Below, piece after piece: positions 7,776 to 17,038 of a DNA stretch of 64,000 nucleotides. Origin of the DNA: JBLNDJ01 sp050261515. GTDB taxonomy: Bacteria; Acidobacteriota; Terriglobia; Bryobacterales; Bryobacteraceae. Location: assembly GCA_050261515.1 (NCBI GenBank), contig JBLNDJ010000048.1:124001-188000 (forward strand), in the 5' to 3' direction. Under the pieces are notes generated by a model that was given only the letters and a program-made list of their open reading frames with translations, was not told the DNA's origin and ran no database searches. A program made the translations under genes and the position numbers. Each line of letters opens with the position of its first letter. The first letter of the stretch is position 1.

Positions 7776-10484
7776 TCATGATTGCACGCGCCGCTCGTCG
7801 AGAATGCTGCGTACCTTCAGCCCCAGCTCGTCACAAGTGAACGGCTTCGCCACGAACGCGCGCTCGCCGTGCGTCACGCCGTGCCGCGCGATCACCTCGT
7901 CGGTGTAGCCGGAAATGTAGAGAACCTTCAGCTCGGGCCGCATGCCGGTGAGCGCCGCGGCCAGTTCGGCGCCGCTCATGCGCGGCATGATCACGTCGGT
8001 GACGAGCAGGTCCACCGCGTCGCCCGACTCGCGCCACACCTCGAGCGCCTGCGCCCCATCGCCCGCTTCGAGCACCCGGTAGCCGAGCCGCGCCAGCATC
8101 TCGCGCGCCAGCGTCCGCACCTGCGGCTCGTCCTCCACCAGCAGGATCGTCTCGGTGCCCTTGCGCGGCACCCGGGGCGCGGCGTTGGCGCGCGCCTTGG
8201 GAGCCTTCCTCGTTCTCGGCAGGTAAATGCGGAACGCCGTGCCCTTGCCCGGCTCCGATTCGACGCGGATCTCGCCGCCCGACTGCTTGATGATTCCGTA
8301 CGCCGTCGAAAGTCCCAGCCCCGTTCCCTTGCCCCGCGCCTTGGTCGTGAAGAACGGCTCGAACAGGTGGCTCTGGACGCTCTCGTCCATCCCCTCGCCG
8401 GTATCGGAAATCACCAGCATCACGCAAGCGCCCGCGGGCAGCCCCGAAGGATCCGCCTCGCCCGCCGGCTCGTAGTTGTCCGTCGCCAGGGTGAGCACGC
8501 CCCCGGACGGCATCGCGTCGCGCGCGTTGATCGCCAGGTTCATGATGACCTGCTCGATCTGCCCCGGATCGGCCTTCGTCCTCCCGAGATCCTGCCGCAG
8601 TGCCAGCTTCAGCTCGATGTCCTCGCCGATCACCCGCCGCAGCATCTTGTTCATCTTCGTGATGAGCCGGTTCAGGTCCACCACCTTCGGTTGAACGAGC
8701 TGCCGGCGGCTGAACGCCAGAAGTTGCCGCGTAAGCGTCGAGGCGCGCGTCGCCGCCTCGACGATCGGCTCCACATCCCTGCGCAGCGGGCTCCTCCCGT
8801 CGATGGCGTCGAGCAGCATCTGGCCGTAGCCGCCGATGATCGTCAGCAGGTTGTTGAAGTCGTGCGCCACGCCGCCGGCCAGCCTGCCGAGCGCCTCCAG
8901 CCTTTGCGTCCGGCCCTGCCGCTCCTCGAGCAGCTTGCGCGCCGTGATGTCTTGCAGGTACACGGCCAGGCCGTCCTCCGACGGATACGCGTGAACCTCG
9001 GCCCACAACTTCCGCTCTGCGTCGAACGTGGTGAACGACACCTGCCTCTGCTCGGCGGCCGCGCGCCGGTATTCCTGGTCGAAGCCCGTGTTCGCCAGCT
9101 CCGGAAACTCGTCCCAGATGCGCTTGCCCAGGACGTCCTCGCGCCTGCGCCCGAGCATCTGTTCCGCCTTGCCGTTGACGTAGGTGAACCGCCACTCGCG
9201 GTCGAGCGCGTAAAACGCGTCCGTGATGCTCTCGAGGATGCTGCGTATGCGCCGGTTCGATTCGAGCAGCGCGGCCTCGGCCTGGCGGCGGCGCGTGATG
9301 TCGCGCACTATGTACGTGACCATCCCGCCCGAAGCGCTCGGCGCCCGGCTCTCGGTAATTTCGACCGGAAACTCCGATTTATCTTTTCGCCGCGCCGTGT
9401 CTCCGGCGAGGATCGCGGAGGCGCTCAACCCGAGCATTTCCTCGCGCGTGTATTGGAACAGCCGCTCGGCCGCCGCGTTCGCCGCCAGGATGGAGCCCGC
9501 GGCGTCGGTCTCGAGAATCGCGTCCGGCGCGGCTTCGAGCAGCTCGCGAAAGCCGGCCACGGCGCGAGCCTGCTCGGCGCGCCGCCGCTCGTCCTCTTGC
9601 GCCATATTCTCGAGCGCGAAGCTCACATCCTCGGCCGCCGCGCGGCACAGTTGCAGGTTCAGGCCGTCGAAGAAGCCCGCCGACCCGGCGTAGAGCGTGA
9701 GCGTGGCGGCCAGCCGCCCGCCGGCGTGGAGGGGAAAGATCGCACGCGAAGGGTCCGCCGCGCGGGCATCTTCTCCGCAGCGCGCGACGGCGCGCGCGCG
9801 ACCGTCTTCCGACACCTCGACGGCCGCCCCGCGAAACCCGCCGTCCTCGACCGCGTAACGGCACAGCGCTTCGAACAACGCGCCGGGCTCGCGGATTCTC
9901 GCGATGGCCAGGCTGAGCTGGTGGCGGAATGCCTGAAGCCGCCGCCGCTCCGTGATCTCGACCAGCGTGGCTTCTATGACGGCCTCGCCGGGCGCCGAAG
10001 CGATGTTCGCGATCGCCCAGATCGGGGTCCCATCGATACGCAGCAGCTTGACCTCGACCGCCGCAAGCGAACCCTCGTCCCGAAGCCGGCGCAGCAACTC
10101 AGCATTGATCGCGCTCGGCACGTAGAAATCGGACGTGCGCCGCCCGATCAGTTCCTGCGGCGAAGTGAAGCCCAACATGCGCGCCAGCCCGGCGTTCGCG
10201 TCGAGAACGCAGCCGTCGAGATCCGCCAGCACGAAGCCCGTCGCGTTGCGCCCCGCCAGCAACCCGATCCACCCGGAAACAGCGCGCTCGGCCGCCACCA
10301 GGTCGTAGCCGCCCGCGGCGGCGGACTCTTCGAAGGCCTCCTGCGTTTCCACGATATCGGCCGAGATGGCCAGCCCCGCCTCGGCCAGGCGCGCCATGCT
10401 TGCCCTGGCGCGCGCCGCATCCGCACTGAGCACGAGCGCCCGCAGCGACGGCGGCCCTCCGCGTTCCCCTTCATCCCCGTTCAT
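7776..10484 (-). CDS. multi-PAS hybrid sensor histidine kinase with C-terminal receiver
   Basis: A 902-residue soluble signalling protein without clear membrane spans. In order it has a degenerate receiver-like start (about 1-75), a PAS domain (75-180), a GAF-like segment (190-310), two more PAS domains (315-520), HisKA with the phospho-accepting His in GGVAHDFNNLLTIIGGYGQM, an HATPase domain with NARDAMPSGG and DTGEGMDESV, and a canonical receiver with LVTDVIMPRMSG. In the N-terminal pseudo-receiver the expected phospho-Asp is Glu (YDLVAAE). It overlaps the next kinase by ATGA and shares nearly the same kinase/receiver core, so the pair arose by duplication. Signal and output are unknown. 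Confidence 0.88.
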   Translation of the reverse strand: MNGDEGERGGPPSLRALVLSADAARARASMARLAEAGLAISADIVETQEAFEESAAAGGYDLVAAERAVSGWIGLLAGRNATGFVLADLDGCVLDANAGLARMLGFTSPQELIGRRTSDFYVPSAINAELLRRLRDEGSLAAVEVKLLRIDGTPIWAIANIASAPGEAVIEATLVEITERRRLQAFRHQLSLAIARIREPGALFEALCRYAVEDGGFRGAAVEVSEDGRARAVARCGEDARAADPSRAIFPLHAGGRLAATLTLYAGSAGFFDGLNLQLCRAAAEDVSFALENMAQEDERRRAEQARAVAGFRELLEAAPDAILETDAAGSILAANAAAERLFQYTREEMLGLSASAILAGDTARRKDKSEFPVEITESRAPSASGGMVTYIVRDITRRRQAEAALLESNRRIRSILESITDAFYALDREWRFTYVNGKAEQMLGRRREDVLGKRIWDEFPELANTGFDQEYRRAAAEQRQVSFTTFDAERKLWAEVHAYPSEDGLAVYLQDITARKLLEERQGRTQRLEALGRLAGGVAHDFNNLLTIIGGYGQMLLDAIDGRSPLRRDVEPIVEAATRASTLTRQLLAFSRRQLVQPKVVDLNRLITKMNKMLRRVIGEDIELKLALRQDLGRTKADPGQIEQVIMNLAINARDAMPSGGVLTLATDNYEPAGEADPSGLPAGACVMLVISDTGEGMDESVQSHLFEPFFTTKARGKGTGLGLSTAYGIIKQSGGEIRVESEPGKGTAFRIYLPRTRKAPKARANAAPRVPRKGTETILLVEDEPQVRTLAREMLARLGYRVLEAGDGAQALEVWRESGDAVDLLVTDVIMPRMSGAELAAALTGMRPELKVLYISGYTDEVIARHGVTHGERAFVAKPFTCDELGLKVRSILDERRVQS

Positions 10485-11923
10485 CGGCGCTCCTTATTAT
10501 CGAGCACCGCGCGCACTTCTTGGGAAAGCTCGTCGAGCGTGAACGGCTTGTGCAGAAAAGCGCCCTCTATCGCGAGAAATCCGCGCCGCGCGATGATGTC
10601 GTCGGTGTAGCCCGACATGTACAGAATCTTCACGCCGGGCGAGACGGCCTTCAGCTTCTCCACCAGCTCCGGACCGCTCATCTGCGGCATGATCACGTCG
10701 GTGAGCACGAGATCGATCGAATCGCCGCGCTCCTGCCACACGTCGAGCGCCTCGGCGCCCGATGCGGCCTCGATCACCGAGTATCCCTCGCGCGTCAGCA
10801 TGTCGTTGGCGAGCCGCCGCAGCGAGGCTTCGTCCTCGACCACAAGAATCGTCTCGCCGCCGCTCCCGGCCGGACGCAGCGTGCGCGCGCCGCTCGTGGC
10901 CGCCTCGGCCGCCAGCGGCAGATGAATTCGAACCACCGTGCCGCGGCCCGGCGCGGTCTCGATCTCGATCGCACCGCCCGCCTGCTTCACGATGCCGTAG
11001 ACCGTGGCCAGCCCGAGCCCGGTCCCCTTGCCCTTTCCCTTGGTCGTGAAGAACGGCTCGAACAGATGCGCGGCGGTTTGCTCGTCCATGCCCGTGCCGG
11101 TGTCGCTCATCGTAAGCGCGACGTAGCGGACGGGCGCCGGCTCGCCCGGGTCCGCGATCTCAACCGTCTCGGTGGCGATCGCGAACTTGCCGCCCTCGGG
11201 CATCGCGTCCCGCGCGTTCGAGGCGGGGTTCGAGAACAACTGCTCGAGCTGCGCGGGGTCGATCCAAACGCGCGCCGGGTCCGCCTTGAGCGATGTCGTC
11301 AGCTCGACGTTCGGCCCCAGCGTCACACGCAGAGCCGGGAGCGCCTTGGCCGCCTCGCGATTCAAATCGAGCAGCTTCGGCTGCACGATCTGTCTGCGGC
11401 TGAAGGACAGCAGCTGCCTGGTCAACGCCGCCGCGCGGTTCGACGCTTCGAGGATCGCTTCCAAATCCGCGCGCAGCGGATTGTCCGGCTTCACGCTGTC
11501 GAGCGCCATCTGGCCGTAGCCGCCGATGATCGTCAGCAGGTTGTTGAAGTCGTGTGAAGCGCCGCTCGCCAGCCGGGTCGCCGACTCCATCTTGAGAGAC
11601 TTGCGAAGTTTGACGCCGCGCAGCATCGCGCGGACGGTCGCGGCCAGCAGGGCGGCGTCCACCGGCTGGTCGAGGCTCGCGTCGGCGCCGCCGTCGAGCG
11701 CGGCCGCGCAGGCGGCCCGAGTCGAGCAGACCTGCAGCACCGGAGCCAGGCAGGTTTCCTTCAGGCGCCGGCAAGCTTCGGTGCCGTCCCCGCAGAGAAC
11801 GATGACATCGGAGGGAACCGCGGCGTCTTCGAGACCGCCATTCCGCACGAGGAACCCTTCATCCCGCAGGATTTGGGTTATCTCGGATTCACCGCCGACA
11901 ATGAGGATGGAAACGCCCGCCAC
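10481..11923 (-). CDS. hybrid histidine kinase with degenerate N-terminal and canonical C-terminal receivers
   Basis: A 480-residue cytoplasmic protein with a receiver-like N-terminal domain (about 1-110), HisKA with His in SGASHDFNNLLTIIGGYGQM, HATPase with SNARDAMPEGG and SDTGTGMDEQ, and a C-terminal receiver with LVLTDVIMPQMSG. In the first domain the phospho-acceptor position appears to be Cys (SDVIVLC), so it probably cannot be phosphorylated in the usual way. The start is GTG at 11923. It is the first gene of the two-kinase unit and diverges from the ABC permease 55 bases away. Confidence 0.86.
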   Translation of the reverse strand: MAGVSILIVGGESEITQILRDEGFLVRNGGLEDAAVPSDVIVLCGDGTEACRRLKETCLAPVLQVCSTRAACAAALDGGADASLDQPVDAALLAATVRAMLRGVKLRKSLKMESATRLASGASHDFNNLLTIIGGYGQMALDSVKPDNPLRADLEAILEASNRAAALTRQLLSFSRRQIVQPKLLDLNREAAKALPALRVTLGPNVELTTSLKADPARVWIDPAQLEQLFSNPASNARDAMPEGGKFAIATETVEIADPGEPAPVRYVALTMSDTGTGMDEQTAAHLFEPFFTTKGKGKGTGLGLATVYGIVKQAGGAIEIETAPGRGTVVRIHLPLAAEAATSGARTLRPAGSGGETILVVEDEASLRRLANDMLTREGYSVIEAASGAEALDVWQERGDSIDLVLTDVIMPQMSGPELVEKLKAVSPGVKILYMSGYTDDIIARRGFLAIEGAFLHKPFTLDELSQEVRAVLDNKERR

Positions 11924-11932
11924 GGCGGAACT

Positions 11933-11969
11933 ATTGTATCGCGGCCCGCGAGTCCTCTCGCGCTACAAT
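11933..11969. promoter_or_regulatory. divergent pair of -10 elements between the kinase and the ABC permease
   Basis: TACAAT occurs on the minus strand at 11938-11933, 9 nt before the kinase GTG. It occurs again on the plus strand at 11964-11969, 9 nt before the permease ATG. Both units would have leaders of only a few bases. Confidence 0.45.
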
Positions 11970-11978
11970 TCGAATTCT

Positions 11979-12782
11979 ATGGCCCCGGGCGCTCATTTTC
12001 TGCGGAACCTCGTCGAGCGGCGCAATCTGCTGTTCCAGCTGGTCCGCAGAGATTTTAGCCAGCGCTTTGTCGGCTCGGCCGCCGGCTGGCTCTGGGGCGT
12101 GATCCACCCGCTCGTGCTGCTGGCGAGCTGGACGTTCGTCTTTCAATACTGCATCCGCGTGCAGCTCCCGGAGGGCGAGATAACGCAGAACTACTCGCTG
12201 TTCCTGTTCGCCGGCTTCCTCCCCTGGCTGCTGTTTCAGGACACCGTGCAGCGCGCGGCCTCATCGATGGTCGAGCACCAGAACCTCATCACGAAGACCA
12301 TCTTTCCGGCCGAAGTGCTGCCGCTGTCGATCTTCCTGTCCTCGCTTGTGAATCACCTGATCGCGCTCGTGCTGGTGCTGGGCGCCATCGGCATCTGGGA
12401 AGGGCATTTCAGCCCGATGGTGCTTTTCCTGCCCGTCTACATGTTCCTGCTCGGGCTGTTCGCGGTCGGCGTCGCGTGGGTCGTTTCGAGCCTGCATGTC
12501 TACCTGCGGGACACGGCGCAGGCCGTGACCGTCGCGCTCACATTCTGGTTCTGGCTCACCCCGATTTTCATCTCGGAAAGGCAGTTTCCCGCTTCGCTGC
12601 GCTTCCTGCCGCGTCTGAACCCCCTGGCGCTTCTGGTGCGCGCCTACCGCGAGCGCCTGCTCACGGCGCGTTGGCCCAACCTCGAAGAACTGGCCGCCAT
12701 CGCGGCCTGGAGCATCGCGGCCTTCGTCATCGGAGGCTTCTTCTTCCGCCACCTGAAACGCGGCTTCGCCGACGTGCTCTAG
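11979..12782 (+). CDS. ABC-2 type export permease (polysaccharide or polyol-phosphate export type)
   Basis: A 267-residue inner-membrane protein with about six spans, of the TagG/KpsM/Wzm permease type. Near the start it has LVRRDFSQRFVGSAAGWLWGV, the typical amphipathic entry of these permeases, and NPLALLVRAYRERLL in the last third. Such permeases work with an ATPase encoded next to them, but none is found here: the next gene is selD. The ATG at 11979 was chosen because the protein aligns from there; the open frame runs upstream into the kinase region. It may use an ATPase encoded elsewhere. Confidence 0.82.
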   Translation: MAPGAHFLRNLVERRNLLFQLVRRDFSQRFVGSAAGWLWGVIHPLVLLASWTFVFQYCIRVQLPEGEITQNYSLFLFAGFLPWLLFQDTVQRAASSMVEHQNLITKTIFPAEVLPLSIFLSSLVNHLIALVLVLGAIGIWEGHFSPMVLFLPVYMFLLGLFAVGVAWVVSSLHVYLRDTAQAVTVALTFWFWLTPIFISERQFPASLRFLPRLNPLALLVRAYRERLLTARWPNLEELAAIAAWSIAAFVIGGFFFRHLKRGFADVL

Positions 12783-12786
12783 CCGT

Positions 12787-12792
12787 TACACT
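12787..12792 (+). promoter_or_regulatory. -10 element of selD, apparently leaderless
   Basis: TACACT starts 4 bases after the permease stop and is followed by 7 nt and the ATG at 12800. selD-pyrF may thus have its own promoter. Confidence 0.4.
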
Positions 12793-12799
12793 AAGAAAA

Positions 12800-13822
12800 A
12801 TGCCGGACGCCAAACTCACCGCGCACGTCAAAGCCGGCGGCTGCGCATCCAAGCTCAGCCCCAGAATTCTGGACCAGGTGCTCGGCCGCGTCCCCTCGCC
12901 TCCGAACCCCAACGTGATGGTCGGGTTTGAAACCTCGGACGACGCCGGGGTCTACCGCCTCACGCCCGATTGCGCCCTCGTCCAGACCGTCGATTTCTTC
13001 ACGCCCGTCGTGGACGACCCCTACACCTTCGGCGCCATCGCCGCGGCCAACGCGCTCAGCGACGTCTACGCCATGGGCGGCACGCCCGTCTCCGCGCTCT
13101 CGATCGTCGCCTTTCCCGCCGCCGGGGATGTCGAGCAGCTTGTCGCGATCCTGCGCGGCGGCGCCGGGAAGATGGCCGAGGCCGCCTGCCCGGTCGTCGG
13201 AGGCCACAGCGTCGCCGACGACGAGGTCAAGTTCGGTTATGCCGTCACGGGCGTCGTCCATCCCGGGCGCGTGCTTCGCAACGCGGGCGCGCGGCCCGGC
13301 GACGCGCTCCTGTTCACCAAGCGCATCGGCACCGGCGTGATCTCGACCGCGCTCAAGCGCGGCATCGCCGATGCGGCCCATGTCGAAGAATCGATCCGCT
13401 CGATGCTCGAGTTGAACCGCGCCGCGGCCGAGGCCCTGCGCGGCTTCGACGTTCACGGCTGCACCGACGTCAGCGGCTTCGGCATGATCGGCCACGCCCG
13501 CGAGATGGCGGCCGCCAGCGGAGTCACGCTCGAGATCGAAGCCGGCAGCCTGCGGCTTCTGCCCGGCGCGCTCGAATACGCACGCCGGGGCGCGCTCTCC
13601 GGGGGCCTCAAGAACAACCGCGAATTCGCGTCCTGCGCCGTCGAGATGACGCGCACGCTCGCCCCCGAGTTGGAAGACCTGCTCTATGACCCGCAGACCT
13701 CGGGCGGCCTGCTCATCTCGCTCGCCGGGGACTCCGCGGACGCGCTCCTGGCCGCGCTGCCCGCCGCCTACCGGATCGGGCGAGTCACCGCGCGATCGGC
13801 CAAACCCCTACGCATCCTATGA
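12800..13822 (+). CDS. selD: selenide, water dikinase (selenophosphate synthetase)
   Basis: A 340-residue enzyme that makes selenophosphate from selenide and ATP, the selenium donor for selenocysteine and for selenouridine in tRNA. The catalytic Cys/Lys pair is visible near the N-terminus in KAGGCASKLSP (Cys15 and Lys18). The second cysteine found in E. coli SelD is Ser here, and E. coli studies treat that position as dispensable. The form is Cys-type, not selenocysteine-type. AIR-synthase-like ATP-binding motifs follow, for example DDAGVYRL and TVDFFTPVVDDPYTFG. It overlaps pyrF by ATGA. No selA, selB, selU or tRNA-Sec is seen in the window. Confidence 0.93.
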   Translation: MPDAKLTAHVKAGGCASKLSPRILDQVLGRVPSPPNPNVMVGFETSDDAGVYRLTPDCALVQTVDFFTPVVDDPYTFGAIAAANALSDVYAMGGTPVSALSIVAFPAAGDVEQLVAILRGGAGKMAEAACPVVGGHSVADDEVKFGYAVTGVVHPGRVLRNAGARPGDALLFTKRIGTGVISTALKRGIADAAHVEESIRSMLELNRAAAEALRGFDVHGCTDVSGFGMIGHAREMAAASGVTLEIEAGSLRLLPGALEYARRGALSGGLKNNREFASCAVEMTRTLAPELEDLLYDPQTSGGLLISLAGDSADALLAALPAAYRIGRVTARSAKPLRIL

Positions 13823-14511
13823 ACCCCATCATCGTCGCACTCGATTTCGAATCGGCCGCCCCGGCCCGCGAGCTTGTGGAGCGCCTCGGCCCGAGCGTCC
13901 AGACCTACAAGGTCGGCCTCGAACTTTATACCGCCTCGGGAATGGATTTCGTCCGGGAACTGATCGCGAAGGGCAAGGACGTTTTCCTCGACCTGAAACT
14001 CTACGACATCGGCGAAACCGTCAAGCGGGCCGTGGCGCGCATCGCGGCGAGCGGCGTCAGGTTCACGACCGTGCACAGCAGCTTGCAGGTCATGCGCGCG
14101 GCGGTCGAAGGCCGCGGGACGTCGGACCTGAAGCTGCTCGCCGTCACCGTGCTCACCAGCTTCGACCAGAGCGACCTCGCCGATCTCGGCTACACCGGCA
14201 TCGCGGTCCCCGAACTGGTCGCGCTCCGCGTGCGCAAAGCGATGGAAGCGAACTTCGACGGAATCGTTTCGTCGCCGCTCGAAGTCGCGGCGGTGCGCAA
14301 AATCACGGGCCCAGGAGCGATTCTCGTGACGCCCGGCGTGCGTTCGGCCGGGGCGGGGAAGGGCGATCAGAAGCGCGTGGCCACGCCCGCCGAAGCTATC
14401 GCGAACGGAGCGAACTATCTCGTCATCGGCCGCCAGATCACGCGCGCCGGGGACCCGGCCGCCGAAGCAGGCCGGATCCTCGCCGAGATCGCTACTGTAC
14501 GACCGAAATAA
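13819..14511 (+). CDS. pyrF: orotidine 5'-phosphate decarboxylase
   Basis: A 230-residue TIM-barrel enzyme that decarboxylates OMP to UMP, the last step of de novo UMP synthesis. The active-site signature is clear: FLDLKLYDIGETVKRA (about residues 55-70) supplies the Asp-Lys-x-x-Asp catalytic array. The phosphate-binding end has VTPGVRSAGAGKGDQKR and YLVIGRQIT. Length fits the short type I form. The ATG overlaps the selD stop (ATGA). Its last 20 bases overlap the convergent metalloprotease gene. Confidence 0.95.
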   Translation: MNPIIVALDFESAAPARELVERLGPSVQTYKVGLELYTASGMDFVRELIAKGKDVFLDLKLYDIGETVKRAVARIAASGVRFTTVHSSLQVMRAAVEGRGTSDLKLLAVTVLTSFDQSDLADLGYTGIAVPELVALRVRKAMEANFDGIVSSPLEVAAVRKITGPGAILVTPGVRSAGAGKGDQKRVATPAEAIANGANYLVIGRQITRAGDPAAEAGRILAEIATVRPK

Positions 14512-17038
14512 AGAACGGCAGCGACGCCAGTCCACCGTACTTCACAACCACGGGCACCTGGTCGCCCACGGGCGTCTTGAACGAGACGTATACACGGATC
14601 GTGTGCGCCTTCGGCCGGCCGGCGACCGCCGCCGCCGGACCCGCCAGCGTCTGGTCCGCGCCTCCGGCCGTCACCCGGATCTGACCCTGGGGCACCTCGA
14701 CACCCGCCGCGCCCACGTTCAGTGCCACGATCGTCAGCAAGTCACCCGGATGCGCCGCGCCGCTGGCGCCGCTCGAAACCACGCTCTCGATCACGGGAGG
14801 CGCAGTCTGGATCATCAGGAACACGGACGCGTCCGCGCCGGTTGCGCTCGTCAGCCGCGCTACCACCGGTCCCACCGGCATGTACTCCGGAATGCTGAAC
14901 GTCAGCTTCCCATCGGCGAGTGCGGTCACCCCGGCGCGCACGCCGTTGAGTGTGAGCGTCAGAGCCTGCGCGCTCGTTCCGGCCGGAAGGTTGAAGACCG
15001 GCAGCACCGCCAGGCTTCCGGGGTAGACGCCGCTGTAGGCGGCATCGGCGTTCGCGACATCCGAGCCGAGCGACACGGGCGCGGGCGAGGCGGGCCTTAC
15101 ATGGAACCCCGCCGGAAGCACGGCGGTCTGGAATCCCGAACTCACGCTCACGAGCGTGTCCGAAGGCTGCGCCTGCGGCGAGACGAACACGTTCGCGCGC
15201 AGCACCGTCGGGCTCACCACCCACACAGCCTTCACCACCACATCGCTCGATCCGAATCCCACCCACGTACTGCCGTCCACGAACGTCATGTTGGCGGCCT
15301 TGATCTCGATCATCGATTCGACGCCCGCGGGCAGGGAATCGGCCGATAGCGCGATCGAGGGCGCATTCACCGGACCCCAGTCGTAGGTGAACGTCGCCGC
15401 CGGGCCCAGGAACAGCGACGGCTGCCCGTCGCTGTTCAGCGCCACAACGTCGCTGCGGTAGCCCACCGGCGCGGGCGGCGGAACCACGATCATCGTCTTC
15501 TGCGCATCGTCCACGCTCAGGGTCCTTGCGTACACGCCGTCGAACAGGATCCGCGTATCGGCCCGCAGATTCGTGCCGCTGACGATGGCCGTACGGTTGC
15601 CGTTCGCATCCATACCGGCCACCACCGACTCGATCCACGGCGGCCTCCGGTCGACCAGCGTGATCGCCGATGGCAGCACGTAAACGTCGTTCGGCGTCGA
15701 AAACACCACGTGCCGCGGACCCGACCCCGAAAACGGCGTCCACCGGAAATTGACCTGCAGGAAACTGTTATCGGCCGGGTACGGCTTCCACGTGGCGGGC
15801 GGCGCCGTGAGGCCGCCGAGCATCGCCACATTCAGCCCGGGCGCCATCTCCGTGCCGTTCATGAGCCCGGTCCCCCAGGCCACCATGAGCGATTTCTCCA
15901 CCGGATCGCTCAGGTTGATGTAGGCGGGCTTGGCCGCCACGTCGCCGGGAAAGCTGTAGGTCGTCACGCCGTAGAGTGCCGGCGCCGCGTGCTTCTCCAC
16001 CGCGAAGTTGATGTCCGCGATCTGCTCGCCCGCCTTCACGACGGCGAATGCGGCCTCTTTGGGGTCCTGCGTTCCTGGATAGAACTGAGTCGCGAACGCC
16101 TCGCCGGCCGCGATCGGCTGGCCGTCGCCATCGAGTGGAAGCACGATGTCCGCCGGCCCTCCCGCCGTCCCGAGATCGGTCTGCTGGGCCGCCGGCAGCG
16201 TGTGCGCGTAAACGTAGTAACTACCCGCGCGCAGCCCGTCGATGCGGTACGTCCCGTCCGGATTCGTCAGCGCGCTCACCGCCTGGCCGCTGTTCGACAG
16301 CGCGACCACGGACGCCAGATGCACGCCCGCATCCCCCATCGTCACCCGCCCGGCGATGCTCCCGTAATTGGCCGCGAACGTCGCGTTCGGATAGAGCGCC
16401 GAAAGGGCCGCCACGTCGTCGGCCCCGAGCGGGCTCGCTTTCGTGCTCGCGCGCGTGGCGTCGGTAGACATCACGCTCGACGTGAACGTGTGCTGCAACC
16501 CGAGCGCATGCCCGAGCTCGTGCACCGCGGTCAGGAAGAAACCCGTGCTCGAGCTGCGCCGTGCGGAAAGATCGCTCCGCAGCCGCACCTCGGCCCGCAC
16601 GATCGGCACATACGCGCCCGCCGGGTCGTCCACGATATCGGTCCGCGCCACCGGCCCGCCCTCGGCCAGCACGCCGGGAGGAATGTCCTCGGAAAAGATC
16701 ACGTCGATGTGCGGCGCCGATTGCGGAGTCTCCGGGGCAGCCAGGCCGCCGTAGGCAACGTCGAGCGCCGAGCTGCCCACTGCGCTCCAAACCTGTCCGG
16801 CCAGCCGCAGCTCGCTCAGCACGGCGGCAAAGCTGTCGCCCTCGGCCACCTGCGACGGCGCGCCCTGAACGAAGAAACGCACGGTGTTGTTGGGCAGCGC
16901 CGAAAGCGCGAATTTCTCCGGAATCGGGTTCGCCCCCGTCCCGTTCGCGTAATGGAGGAAATGGTAGTAGGCGGGAGCGCTCGCGCCAAGCGCTACGATG
17001 CCCGCGGCGACCGTCAGAAAGCGGCGTGCGGCTCTCAT
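14492..17038 (-). CDS. secreted matrixin-like metalloprotease with carboxypeptidase-regulatory-like and IPT/TIG-like domains
   Basis: An 848-residue exported protein. After a signal sequence there is a metzincin domain with zinc motif HELGHALGLQH (His173, Glu174, His177, His183) and a Met-turn (SSVMS, about 190). A carboxypeptidase-regulatory-like segment follows at about 228-285 (GRVTMGDAGVHLASV... NPDGTYRIDGLRAGSYYVYA), then several beta-sandwich stretches resembling IPT/TIG modules to the C-terminus. This is a large cell-surface or secreted protease of the matrixin clan; the substrate is unknown. It overlaps the upstream small secreted-protein gene by ATGA and ends convergently on pyrF. 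Confidence 0.82.
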   Translation of the reverse strand: MRAARRFLTVAAGIVALGASAPAYYHFLHYANGTGANPIPEKFALSALPNNTVRFFVQGAPSQVAEGDSFAAVLSELRLAGQVWSAVGSSALDVAYGGLAAPETPQSAPHIDVIFSEDIPPGVLAEGGPVARTDIVDDPAGAYVPIVRAEVRLRSDLSARRSSSTGFFLTAVHELGHALGLQHTFTSSVMSTDATRASTKASPLGADDVAALSALYPNATFAANYGSIAGRVTMGDAGVHLASVVALSNSGQAVSALTNPDGTYRIDGLRAGSYYVYAHTLPAAQQTDLGTAGGPADIVLPLDGDGQPIAAGEAFATQFYPGTQDPKEAAFAVVKAGEQIADINFAVEKHAAPALYGVTTYSFPGDVAAKPAYINLSDPVEKSLMVAWGTGLMNGTEMAPGLNVAMLGGLTAPPATWKPYPADNSFLQVNFRWTPFSGSGPRHVVFSTPNDVYVLPSAITLVDRRPPWIESVVAGMDANGNRTAIVSGTNLRADTRILFDGVYARTLSVDDAQKTMIVVPPPAPVGYRSDVVALNSDGQPSLFLGPAATFTYDWGPVNAPSIALSADSLPAGVESMIEIKAANMTFVDGSTWVGFGSSDVVVKAVWVVSPTVLRANVFVSPQAQPSDTLVSVSSGFQTAVLPAGFHVRPASPAPVSLGSDVANADAAYSGVYPGSLAVLPVFNLPAGTSAQALTLTLNGVRAGVTALADGKLTFSIPEYMPVGPVVARLTSATGADASVFLMIQTAPPVIESVVSSGASGAAHPGDLLTIVALNVGAAGVEVPQGQIRVTAGGADQTLAGPAAAVAGRPKAHTIRVYVSFKTPVGDQVPVVVKYGGLASLPFFISVVQ

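Noticed and set aside
7782..10610. 942-residue open frame on the plus strand
   Set aside because: It is exactly antisense to the multi-PAS kinase, has no recognisable domain, and arises from codon bias in GC-rich DNA.
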